Part shown: piece by piece, positions 8,226-15,095 of the stretch
Numbering within the stretch: the first letter of the stretch is position 1
Layout of the letters: every line of letters starts with the position of its first letter
Source of the DNA: Prorocentrum cordatum
Taxonomy: Eukaryota; Sar; Dinophyceae; Prorocentrales; Prorocentraceae
Assembly (NCBI GenBank): GCA_963575745.1
Contig: CAUYUJ010003916.1
Span: 5,001 to 25,000 of the forward strand
Length of the DNA: 20,000 bases
Direction: 5' to 3'
Made by a program: the position numbers and the translations under genes
The notes under the pieces: model-generated
The model's database searches: none
Seen by the model: only the letters and a program-made list of their open reading frames with translations
What the model was told of the DNA's origin: nothing

Positions 8226-9076
8226 GCGGGCCCCGAGGGTCAGGTCGGGCAGGTCCTCCTGCAGGCGGAGTTTTGGGGCAAACGTCATCGAAAACGTCAA
8301 ACCATACACCGACACAGACAAACACAGTCGACAGCCATCGTCCCCAGCCTATGTTTTGACGATTTTGGAATTTCCCTCCTGCAGAGTGACATGGCCGACG
8401 TAACCCGAGGGCAGCGGGTCCCGAGTAGGGGTCGAAGCAGATGGGGCCAGAGGATTGCGCTGCATCGGGACGCGGGTCCCGAGGGGAGCGGGTCCCGAGG
8501 TTTGTCGCCGGCGTCGGGCCCTCGGGGCCTTCCACGGGGCTCAGGGGTCGGGGGTCAGTGCAAACGGGGGTCAGTGAGAGCGTGGGCTCTCGCAGGATCT
8601 CACAGGGCCAGGGGTGCATTGACCAGGGCTTTGGCGCAGGATCCTGCAGGATCCTGCAGAGCCTGACTGACCCGGGTCTGGAAATTGACCCGGTACAGTA
8701 GAACCCCGACCCTCCACGGGCCCCGGTTCCGAGGTCATCTAGGCCCTGTCGTTCCCAATTCCAGACATAGTGCCGAGCACCCCGAAAGGTATCGCAAGAG
8801 TGTGGGGCCCGACACGCTGGCGAAGTGCCGAGCGAGTATCGCCTCCCAGGCAGGGCCCGAGACGTGAAAACCGCTCAGTTTCGATAAATTCTGGGCGCTC
8901 GAATTTCTTTCTCATGGCCGAGCCAAGTCAAGCAAGCCACCCCCTTTGCACGAAGGCAGGCCCACAGAGGGCGCGAGGGCGCGAGGGTGATCAAGGCCAA
9001 AGTAAGTTGGAGCATCAGAACGCTCGCCGTGGGGGGCGCGGTGGAGGGTTTCTCCGAAGGGCTTAGGCGACCCGTC
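8226..9076. other. Noncoding spacer with dispersed repeats
   Basis: I see no recognisable gene. 8472-8540 is a copy of a ~69-bp GC-rich repeat whose relative lies at 9279-9347 (about 87% identical by eye, sharing the core CGAGGTTTGTCGCCGG). At 8636-8659 the 10-mer GCAGGATCCT is repeated twice, giving the self-complementary CAGGATCCTG pattern. 8700-9076 has no visible feature. Confidence 0.5.
8472..8540 (+). repeat. Dispersed ~69-bp repeat, copy 1
   Basis: Starts GCGGGTCCCGAGGGGAGCGG and contains CGAGGTTTGTCGCCGGCGTC. It aligns without gaps to 9279-9347 with about nine differences. Both copies lie downstream of a GGA/TCC microsatellite, though at different distances. Confidence 0.7.
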
Positions 9077-9240
9077 TTCCTCCTCCTCCTCCTCCTCCCC
9101 CTCCTCCTCCTCCTCCTCCTCCTCCTCCTCCTCCTCCTCCTCCTCCTCCTCCTCCTCCTCCTCCTCCTCCTCCTCCTCCTCCATGTCCTCCTCCCCCTCC
9201 CCATCCTCCACATCCTCCTCCTCCCCCTCCTCCTCCTCCT
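9077..9240. repeat. (TCC)n microsatellite
   Basis: TCC triplets on the plus strand, pure from about 9100 to 9180. Variant units (CATGTCC, CCCCTCC, CCACATCC) occur at the right end up to 9240. Its strand orientation is opposite to the 7676-8084 tract. Confidence 0.96.
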
Positions 9241-9278
9241 CGGGTCGCATACGGCTCCGGGGGGAACCGTGCAGGACG

Positions 9279-9347
9279 CGGGTCCGGACGGAAGCGCGTC
9301 ACGAGGTTTGTCGCCGGTGTCGGGCCATCGGGGCCCACCACGGGCCC
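9279..9347 (+). repeat. Dispersed ~69-bp repeat, copy 2
   Basis: Matches 8472-8540 with about nine substitutions and no gap. The shared core is CGAGGTTTGTCGCCGG. Confidence 0.7.
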
Positions 9348-9965
9348 TGGGACCGTCAGGAAGCGGCTCTGGATGAAGAGCTCGTCCTGAGGGGAGTCCA
9401 GGATGCCCCGTTTTCCTAAGGACCCGTTCCCCCCATGCTAAAATCAACCCGCATAGGAAGGATGGGCAACCTTCCCAAGGGTACCCCTGCATCCTTGCCC
9501 CTTCGGCCCATCCTTGGCGACTTTCGCTGGCCAGCCTCGGTCGAAAGACGTCCACTTGGCCCTCCAAGGCCCCTGCATCCTTGCCGCGCGTCCTTCTGAT
9601 GCGGATCGACTGTGACAGGATCGGCTGCGCGCGAGGGTGAATGGCCCGTCGCCGCTAGAGTGGCCGCGGCCTCTGGTGCGGGCTCGCGGATCAAGTGGTC
9701 ACGGTCGGGCGCTCCGGACTCGTGCCTGCGCAGCATCCTCGAGCATCTTCACGACGGCTTCTCTTCCAGCCTCGGGATGCCCTCCGCAGCCGCGCCTCGC
9801 GGAGATTGCTCCCGAGTTGTAGCCCGAAGGCCATTGCGATCAGGGCCAGCGTTCGGCTGGGGCAGGCCCGAGGGGGACAGCATCAACCCTCAATCGCCCA
9901 TTCACCGGCAGCAGCGGCCTGGTAGCCCAAGCCCCCGTGGAACGTGCCGTGTCGCTATCGGGGGG

Positions 9966-9991
9966 CACATCGCCGATCAATCGGCGATGTG
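9966..9991. repeat. Perfect 12-bp inverted repeat with 2-nt spacer
   Basis: CACATCGCCGAT (9966-9977), CA, then ATCGGCGATGTG (9980-9991). The next nine bases, TCGCCGATT (9992-10000), nearly repeat part of the left arm. The dyad could be a dimeric protein-binding site, a hairpin in RNA, or the core of a small palindromic element. Confidence 0.9.
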
Positions 9992-10219
9992 TCGCCGATT
10001 CAAGCTCGATGCTTCCCCCCCGTCCCTCCCTAGCGTTGCTCCTCAACTTGCCCCCCCCCCCCCCGACCGCTGAACGCGATGCGATAGCAGCGGCCTGCGC
10101 GCTCGTGTTCCTGGCCCCCTCTTGCCCCCCCCTTTAAGCCGCGCGCCAACGGCCACTCTTGTTCGGGTTCAGTCCTGAGTGCAGCCGGCAGGAGGGCGAC
10201 TGGATCGAGCCTGGCTTGA

Positions 10220-10416
10220 GCAAGAAAAAACAACGTAGAAATAAGTGTTCGACGGTTCGTGCGGATTTCTTGGATCTGCGCTGGCCCCCCTTCCTGGCGC
10301 GCGGAGCGCGCCAGGGGCGGCGCCGGAGGCGCCGCCAGGGGGACCCAGTGCAGATCCGAGAAATCCGCGTGGACTGTCGAAAGCTTATGTCCCTGCTGTT
10401 TTTTGTTCCTCCACTG
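10220..10416 (+). mobile_element. Introner-like inverted-repeat element 1
   Basis: About 197 bp lying between two in-frame exon pieces. The outer ~65 bp on each side are complementary at roughly 80% (left arm 10223-10290, right arm about 10340-10410; both contain a GCGGATTTCT-like core). The centre holds two perfect hairpins, each with a GGA loop: CCTGGCGCGC at 10293-10302 with 10306-10315, and GGCGGCGCC at 10316-10324 with 10328-10336. Element 2 is a relative. The in-frame join falls in a GC present at both ends (10220-10221 and 10417-10418). The intron would start GC and end TG, not AG. Confidence 0.65.
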
Positions 10417-10596
10417 GCGGCCTCTGCACGCCCAGCTGCCTGCCGGGCTTCCAGCCCAGCACCCCGGGCGCGCTCACGTGCAGCGGCTCCGCACTGTCTG
10501 CCTCCTTCAGCTGCGCGGCAGGCCGGCCCTGCAACCTGTCGGGGCTGGGCATCGCTCACAGTGCTGGCGCGGGCCCTTGCAACCACAGCTCGGGGA

Positions 10597-10797
10597 GCAA
10601 ACAATGACATAAACATAGAACATGAAGCTTCGAAGTTCCGCGCAGATTTCTCGGATCGGCGCTGGACCCCCCTCCCTGGCGCGCGGAGCGCGCCGGAGGT
10701 GGCGCCAGCGGCACCGCCGGGGGCCCCAGCGCCCATCCGAGAATTCAGCGCGGACCTCCGAAAGTTTATGTTTATGCCGTTGTTTGTTTCCCTGACA
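10597..10797 (+). mobile_element. Introner-like inverted-repeat element 2
   Basis: About 200 bp between the second and third exon pieces. The left arm (10598-10671) and right arm (about 10720-10787) are complementary at about 80%, sharing CAAACAA ends and a TTCTCGGAT core. The centre repeats the GGCGCGC-GGA-GCGCGCC hairpin of element 1. A short pyrimidine tract and CAG (TTTCCCTGACAG) follow the right arm, as for a 3' splice site. AGC is duplicated at the ends (10596-10598 and 10797-10799), so the exact junction is ambiguous. Frame is kept only if the cut falls within AGC. Confidence 0.65.
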
Positions 10798-10951
10798 GCG
10801 GGCAGGCTGTGCCGCACGGCGCGACCTGCCTCGCTCGCTGCGAGCCCGGCTACGAGCCCAGCACCAACCTGACGTGCAAGGACGGGCAGCTCGAGCCGCT
10901 CACCCTGTTCGAGTGCGCCAGTGGCGGCGCCGCCCCTGCAGCGCCAGCCAG

Positions 10952-11907
10952 CGGTGCGTGGGGCGTGGGCCTCGACCCAGGATTGCAGCAGTAGGCGTAC
11001 ACACACGGTCAGGAACTTTGGCTTAGCGTGTCGCGCCGCGGGTCCTGGCCCACCACGCTTCGGCGCGACGCGCTGGCCACTCCCCGGTCCCCGAATGTCA
11101 AGGTCCCGAGCCTTTCTTAGCCTCCCGCCCCGCAGAGCGGAGCGACTTGCGATCCGCTCGCAGGCCACAGCGTGTCGCCAGGACCATCGCCGCGTCACGC
11201 TGAGCAAACGTTCCCGACCACCTGCGCCTATAGACCTGAAGCACCACCATGCCCGGCCAGGGCTATCCTGGGCCCTGGGGTGGTATACAGTCGCTCCATG
11301 GCTTGGGCCCGGGTGGCGCGCGCACGCTGCCAAGACCCAGGATGGCCACGAGGTCGAAATGGGTACGAAGACCGATACAGTCGGGGCGCTGGAGAAGGAA
11401 CCCTTTTCGTTGGGGAGGGGCTCGGTGTTCCTTGATTGTTTTACAGTTTGCCTTGGGTTGTCCTTAGGTTTTCCATGGGGAATCGAAGTTGAACTTATGG
11501 GAAAAGGGGGCCGCGTTCCTTAATTAGGGTTCCTTAGGTCAAGCCCCCGATTGTAGCATGTCCTGTTCATTCCGCACAGGGTTCGCTGTCGGTGTCGCCG
11601 CGGACGCTGTCCGTTTGATGCAGAAGGCCGCCTGCCCAACAGCATCCGCTGTCGGTGTTGGACAGCATCTGTTGTTCGGCATCGTATCTATTTCTGTCGG
11701 AACCAATCCCGTCCAGGGAGGACAAACCACCCCAATCCCGATAATTTTTGCTTTCTGGGCGGCCCTGGGCGTTTACTGAACAGCTCTTCCCTTCTCGATT
11801 ATTTCCTTCGTGCGTTTACTAAACGGCTTCGCTTGTCGGGGTGCCTACGGTGAGGATGGACTTTCTGCTCTCGGGATCCAAGTGTCGGCCACGCGCAAAG
11901 GGGGGGT
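10952..11907. other. Noncoding or intronic stretch, nothing recognised
   Basis: It starts with a possible GT donor. An imperfect inverted repeat GCGTGTCGCGCC (11026-11037) pairs with 11062-11073 (11 of 12). 11400-11560 is T-rich with GGTTCCTTAG-like repeats. At 11558-11779 a 73-codon frame has a hydrophobic C-terminus but matches nothing I know. GCGTTTACT(G/A)AAC(A/G)GCT occurs at about 11769 and 11812. I make no gene call. Confidence 0.4.
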
Positions 11908-12034
11908 ATGGGGGAGGCGGGAAGGCTTCTTAAAGGCACCCCTGCTTCTCAGAAGGCGCGAGCCTTACCTTTAGACGTGATGCCGGCACCTTCTAAGAAG
12001 CAGCCTCCTTCTAGAAGCCTTCCCCCTACCCCAT
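11908..12034. mobile_element. MITE-like imperfect palindrome, about 127 bp
   Basis: The left arm 11908-11960 and right arm 11986-12034 are complementary over about 49 bp, with roughly eight mismatches and two small gaps. Strong blocks are GGGAAGGCTTCT (left) against AGAAGCCTTCCC (right), and CTGCTTCTCAGAAGG against CCTTCTAAGAAGCAG. The loop is about 25 nt. There is no coding capacity. No clear target-site duplication was found, so 'MITE' is a shape-based label. Confidence 0.6.
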
Positions 12035-12061
12035 TGTGCTCGCCGCCAAGTTCTGGGGCGG

Positions 12062-12143
12062 CTCTCCTCCTCCTCCTCCTCCTCCTCCTCCTCCTCCTCC
12101 TCCTCTTCCTCCACCTCCTCCTCCTTTTTTTCCTCCTCCTCCT
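12062..12143. repeat. (TCC)n microsatellite 5' of LINE-B
   Basis: TCC triplets on plus, with a T8 run at about 12124-12131. It is followed by 12 bases (TACTCACCCTTC) and then the spliced-leader relic. The sense strand of LINE-B therefore starts just after a TCC tract, as does that of LINE-A. Confidence 0.95.
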
Positions 12144-12155
12144 ACTCACCCTTCT

Positions 12156-12177
12156 TCCGTAGCCATTATGGTTCAAA
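12156..12177 (+). other. Relic of the dinoflagellate spliced leader (22 nt)
   Basis: Aligned with the canonical dinoflagellate spliced leader, which is trans-spliced to the 5' end of nuclear mRNAs, 19 of 22 positions match. The differences are T to A at position 13, C to T at 17 and G to A at 22. The block TCCGTAGCCATT is perfect. The genomic SL gene would be followed by a GT donor; here the next bases are ACC/CCATG, so this is a copy of a spliced transcript, not an SL RNA gene. It marks the 5' boundary of LINE-B. Confidence 0.8.
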
Positions 12178-12192
12178 CCATGTCGTGTCAAG
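12178..12192 (+). other. Probable second, truncated spliced-leader relic (15 nt)
   Basis: CCATGTCGTGTCAAG matches spliced-leader positions 8-22 at 11 of 15 sites and begins exactly where the full-length relic ends. That is the structure expected when a retroposed transcript is trans-spliced again at the internal CCGTAG of its own older leader. The weaker match fits its greater age. On its own it would not be convincing. Confidence 0.5.
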
Positions 12193-12700
12193 ACTAAATG
12201 TGGGGAAGCGACGAGGTTCCGAGGTAACACGATTAGTTTCGGCCTCGTCGGTAGCCAAGAGCCGAGCTTTCGGCCGACATGAGGCCAACTTCCTCTCGGG
12301 AGTCAGACCCAACAGTCCCCGTTCTTTCAGAAGTGCCAGCCGCCTTCCCTCAGTCACTCTCACCCATGGCTGCAGGCGACATGAACCCCCTGGTCGCGAA
12401 GTTGCAGTCAGCTCTCAATCAGCACAGACGGCCACTGCACAGATCAAGGAGCTAGGCAATACGATGCAGGCCAGATTCGCTCAGCAGTTCGGCATCTGGA
12501 CGGACGTTGTCAACAAACGAATCGATGAGAACACCGCAGGGATATCGGCACAATCGGCACACATCCAATCCATTCATGCACAGCTGAAAAAAAAACATCA
12601 TGACGCCACTCAGCTTCTCCAGTCGTCTTCTACCGTTAGTGGGTCCAGCTCAGCAGCTTCAGCTACGGATGCCAGTGACTCTTGGTTTGGCAACTTTTAG
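12185..12700 (+). pseudogene. LINE-B N-terminal coiled-coil region
   Basis: A 172-codon open frame (GTG at its start, true initiation unknown) ending at TAG 12698-12700. The first ~75 residues are basic and Ser/Arg-rich. Residues ~85-145 (QIKELGNTMQARFAQQFG, VVNKRIDENTAGISAQ, HIQSIHAQLKKKH) have a heptad pattern and look like the coiled-coil trimerisation region of ORF1-type LINE proteins. A Ser/Ala/Thr-rich end follows. The frame differs from the next region, so a frameshift lies at about 12700-12800. ORF1 role is inference from position and shape. Confidence 0.5.
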
Positions 12701-12799
12701 CATATCCGAGAACCGAGTCACGGCAAGTTGAATGCACTGCAGGTGAAGTCTCACAGGCCTCCCGGCCCTCTTTTTGAAAGCACGACAAGTGCAGACGAT

Positions 12800-13400
12800 A
12801 GAACGGCACCTTCCCTCGGCCAGTTCTTGCATCCATGAGGCAAGCGCATTTGGCCAGCTTCAAGTATCAAACTTTGACGGCGGTCATTCTCAACAACGTG
12901 ACGCCTCAGTTTCACCGTGTCAGCCAGTCGTACAGTCTCACCTTTTCGAGCGAGGCCCTTGCCAAGGAGTTCTCCGAGATCTGCAATGCGTCCCTTAACC
13001 ATTGAATGGATCCGCGTGGCGGGTCACTCCACATCATGAAAGCCAGGACCGGCCCCCCGCTCGACGTCCGCACCAAGCAGCACGCGCTGAGGAAGACATC
13101 GGACCCGATCGTCGAGCTTTTCTCTGCCAGTTCGCACTTCTCCGCTGGCTCGAACCCCATCATCAACGGCTAAAAAGGCGCGGTTCACTTGACCAACGGC
13201 ACGGACGTCTGACCGCTCATCTCGTTCAACGAGGTCAACCACGCAGCGGGCACCGTCCACATCGATCAGGACACGCGCAGCCACATCCTTATCGACATGT
13301 TGAAGCTGAACGCCATCATGTCGGACGTCAACACACGGGTGCTCTACATCTAGGAGACGACAACGTCGCACTCATCGGATATCGACATTGAAGATTGGAA
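12800..13400 (+). pseudogene. LINE-B nucleic-acid-binding-like region with four in-frame stops
   Basis: In the frame of 12835 (MRQAHLASFKYQ) the reading runs VTPQFHRVSQSYSLTFSSEA, LAKEFSEICNAS, MDPRGGSLHIMKARTGPP, IINGKKGAVHLTNGTDV, and so on. It is broken by TGA 13003-13005, TAA 13171-13173, TGA 13210-13212 and TAG 13351-13353. The sequence looks continuous on both sides of each stop, so they are point nonsense changes. I recall similar sequence upstream of the endonuclease in dinoflagellate retroelement proteins, and the alternation of strands and basic residues suggests an RNA-binding fold, but I cannot prove it. It is in the same frame as the endonuclease, so the ancestor may have been one polyprotein. 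Confidence 0.5.
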
Positions 13401-13416
13401 CGAGACCGCTGCGCTG

Positions 13417-14385
13417 ATGGAGTCCAATGACTTCGACGCCGCGTGCTCGCCTTCAGGTACACAGCCGGCTGCTGCGACTTTATTCGATTCTCGAGGTGCC
13501 AGCTCGTCTTCGGGGACTGATGGGCACATCGAATTTCCCGCGCTGACGCCAGCCTCGCGCCACATTTGCCTGCGCAGTTGCTGCCCGCGCGCGCGTGCAA
13601 TGCGCGCGGCCTTTCTCACTCCCCCCACCCCATCCTTCCTCCATGCGCGTAAGAAATTCAATTCGTTGGCCAGGCTAGCGAGGGGACTGGGTGTAATCGC
13701 TGCGCAGGAGACCCATGGTCAGGAGGGGGACCTCGCCGCCCTGGAACGTGATCACCCTGGGTTTCGCATCTTCGGCTCAATCATCGCGGGCGAGCGCGCA
13801 AGTGGGATCGCTGTCCTGGTTCGCGAGAGCTTCGCCGACGCGACCTCGCAGATCGTTCCTGTCGACATCGCCCCTGGTCGCGCGTTGTCTCTGCAGTGTT
13901 GCGGGCCAAAAGGGCATCTCCAGATATCAGCGGTGCATCTTGGCCCCGAGGGGTAAGAATGGCATGCTCGCTCCGCATTGCCCCCCCTCCCCCGCTAGAC
14001 GCTGCCGCGATCTCAGTGCACTGGCGCGATTCCTGGGGACTTCGCCTTCCACGAGCATGGCGAAGCCAGATGCTGCCCGACACCTCCAGCACTCTCGCCT
14101 GCGCCACCACGCCTTGCCATTGACTTCGATGCCCTCTTCCTACATAACACTGAAGTGGAACGGCAATATTTTACTCGCGAAGCTACTGTTCGTGGTCGTC
14201 AGAGCCATGCTAGACTCAATTGAGCATACGTAAACATGAATACTCCCGCGCCGCTCGATCACCGCCGCATGTCCGGGGTCGCGCGGGAAGTTACGGAGGG
14301 GCACGAGCCCTCCGATCGCGCGCCCGTTCTCCTCGCCCCGCAGCCGCCCCGCGCGCCGGAGAGCGGGGCAGCTAGCGCCCCTCCT
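13417..14385 (+). pseudogene. LINE-B AP-like (EEP family) endonuclease with three stops and a changed catalytic His
   Basis: Blocks in one frame: CPRARAMRAAFL, then GVIAAQETHGQ with the catalytic Glu, then ASGIAVLVRESF, GRALSLQC and LQISAVHL. Next is PGDFAFHEHGEA (GDFN motif with Asn replaced by Ala, 14035-14070). The final block is EPSDRAPVLL, the SDH motif with His replaced by Arg (codon CGC 14317-14319). In-frame stops are TAA 13954-13956, TAG 13996-13998 and TGA 14221-14223. With the active-site Asn and His both changed and three stops, this copy cannot cut DNA. No indel is needed to read it end to end, so decay was by substitution. It would have nicked target DNA to prime reverse transcription. 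Confidence 0.75.
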
Positions 14386-15090
14386 TGAGTCGCCAGGCGC
14401 GCGAAGAATCGGGCATTTGTCGAGCAGCGCGCTCGAGGTGTTGAGCGTTTGCCCCATTCGCCGACGTAAGCGAAGGAAAGCAAAGCTCATCTTGCCTCCA
14501 CTCGGGCGCGTCGTCGCATGGAGATTGCGGGCGGCGTCGCCGTTGCTGAGAAGGCCGCCTGCACGTTGAAGCTCGCGCGCGGATCGCTCTGGGGATCCCC
14601 GGCATGCCCGTCGAGCTTGCTAAGGGCGCAGTCGCTGCAGTTACTCGCTCATTTTCTTTAACCCTGAGACGATGGCGCGGCTGGATCAGGCGAGCTCCCA
14701 CGTCCACCTCGCCGAGCCGATGGGGGCCCAGCGTGGCGGGGGGGGGGTCCTGCGACGCATGGGGGAGGGGGCGGACTGAGCTGGGCAAGCCACCCGGCGC
14801 GCCCGTGGGCTCTCTTCTGCCCGGTCAGCCCTGCGCCCTCGCAGCAAGCTCGCAGGCGCGAGAGGTCCCCGAGGCGAAGTGCGCGCCGATCCGAGCGATG
14901 CCGCAGCCCAGCTAGCCTATTCTTGGGGGGCTCAGTCTAGCTGCGACCCCAACAGTATTCCCGATGGACATCCTTGGCATAGCGATATCCAGCGCGTGGG
15001 CGGCGCGACCGATCAGTTCACGCATGCGAGTCGCCGACGATCCGATTGGATGCTGACTGGAGGGATTCTGAGCCAAAGCCGCCTCCAATA
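14386..15090 (+). pseudogene. LINE-B linker between endonuclease and RT, strongly decayed
   Basis: No motif stands out. Short coding-like stretches appear in changing frames (for example PIRRRKRRKAKLILPP at about 14455). A G-rich run occurs at 14736-14749. The position matches the variable linker of this type of element. A hidden insertion or deletion cannot be excluded. Confidence 0.35.
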
Positions 15091-15095
15091 AGAAA

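Larger units (their letters stand above)
9241..10164. other. Noncoding spacer with second dispersed repeat copy and a perfect palindrome
   Basis: 9279-9347 is the second copy of the ~69-bp repeat. The 16-mer CCCCTGCATCCTTGCC occurs at 9484-9499 and 9570-9585 (spacing 86). 9600-9950 has long open frames on several strands, but none gives a recognisable protein, and high GC explains them. A C14 run is at about 10051-10064. Confidence 0.5.
10165..10951 (+). pseudogene. CCP/sushi-like cysteine-rich gene fragment: three exon-like pieces split by two palindromic introns
   Basis: Exon-like pieces are about 10165-10219, 10417-10596 and 10798-10951. Conceptually they read ECSRQEGDWIEPGLS, then GLCTPSCLPGFQPS with LTCSGSALS, FSCAAGRPCN and GPCNHSSGS, then GQAVPHGATCLARCEPGYEP with LTCKDGQLEP and FECA. 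The pattern C-x3-C-x2-G-(F/Y) ... L-x-C-x2-G-x-L ... C appears twice, as expected for CCP/sushi-like repeats in secreted or surface proteins. The three pieces are in one frame once the two inverted-repeat segments are removed. The first piece is preceded by an AG (about 10172, or the AG at 10183), and the last is followed by GTGCGTGG at about 10952, a plausible GT donor. No start or stop codon of the whole gene is visible. Function (adhesion, binding) is unknown; whether it is expressed is unknown. Confidence 0.55.

Noticed and set aside
7616-8403. Several overlapping frames of 150-400 codons across the 410-bp GGA tract
   Set aside because: Homopolymer or dipeptide runs from the microsatellite; only the short Cys-rich stretch after 8098 was kept, at low confidence.
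8875-9567. Minus-strand Arg-rich and Glu-rich frames across the TCC tract
   Set aside because: Same microsatellite artefact; flanking translated sequence resembles nothing.
9484-9585. Two CCCCTGCATCCTTGCC copies as a CRISPR-like array
   Set aside because: Only two copies, and the eukaryotic context makes CRISPR implausible; simple direct repeat.
10134-11333. 399-codon minus-strand open frame
   Set aside because: It runs antisense through the CCP-like exons and both inverted-repeat elements; high GC makes long antisense frames common and the protein is unrecognisable.
11558-11779. 73-codon frame with hydrophobic end
   Set aside because: No family match, no codon or context support; could be chance in an open region.
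12194-12208. A third spliced-leader remnant after the second
   Set aside because: Only about 7 of 15 positions match and the phase is off by one base.
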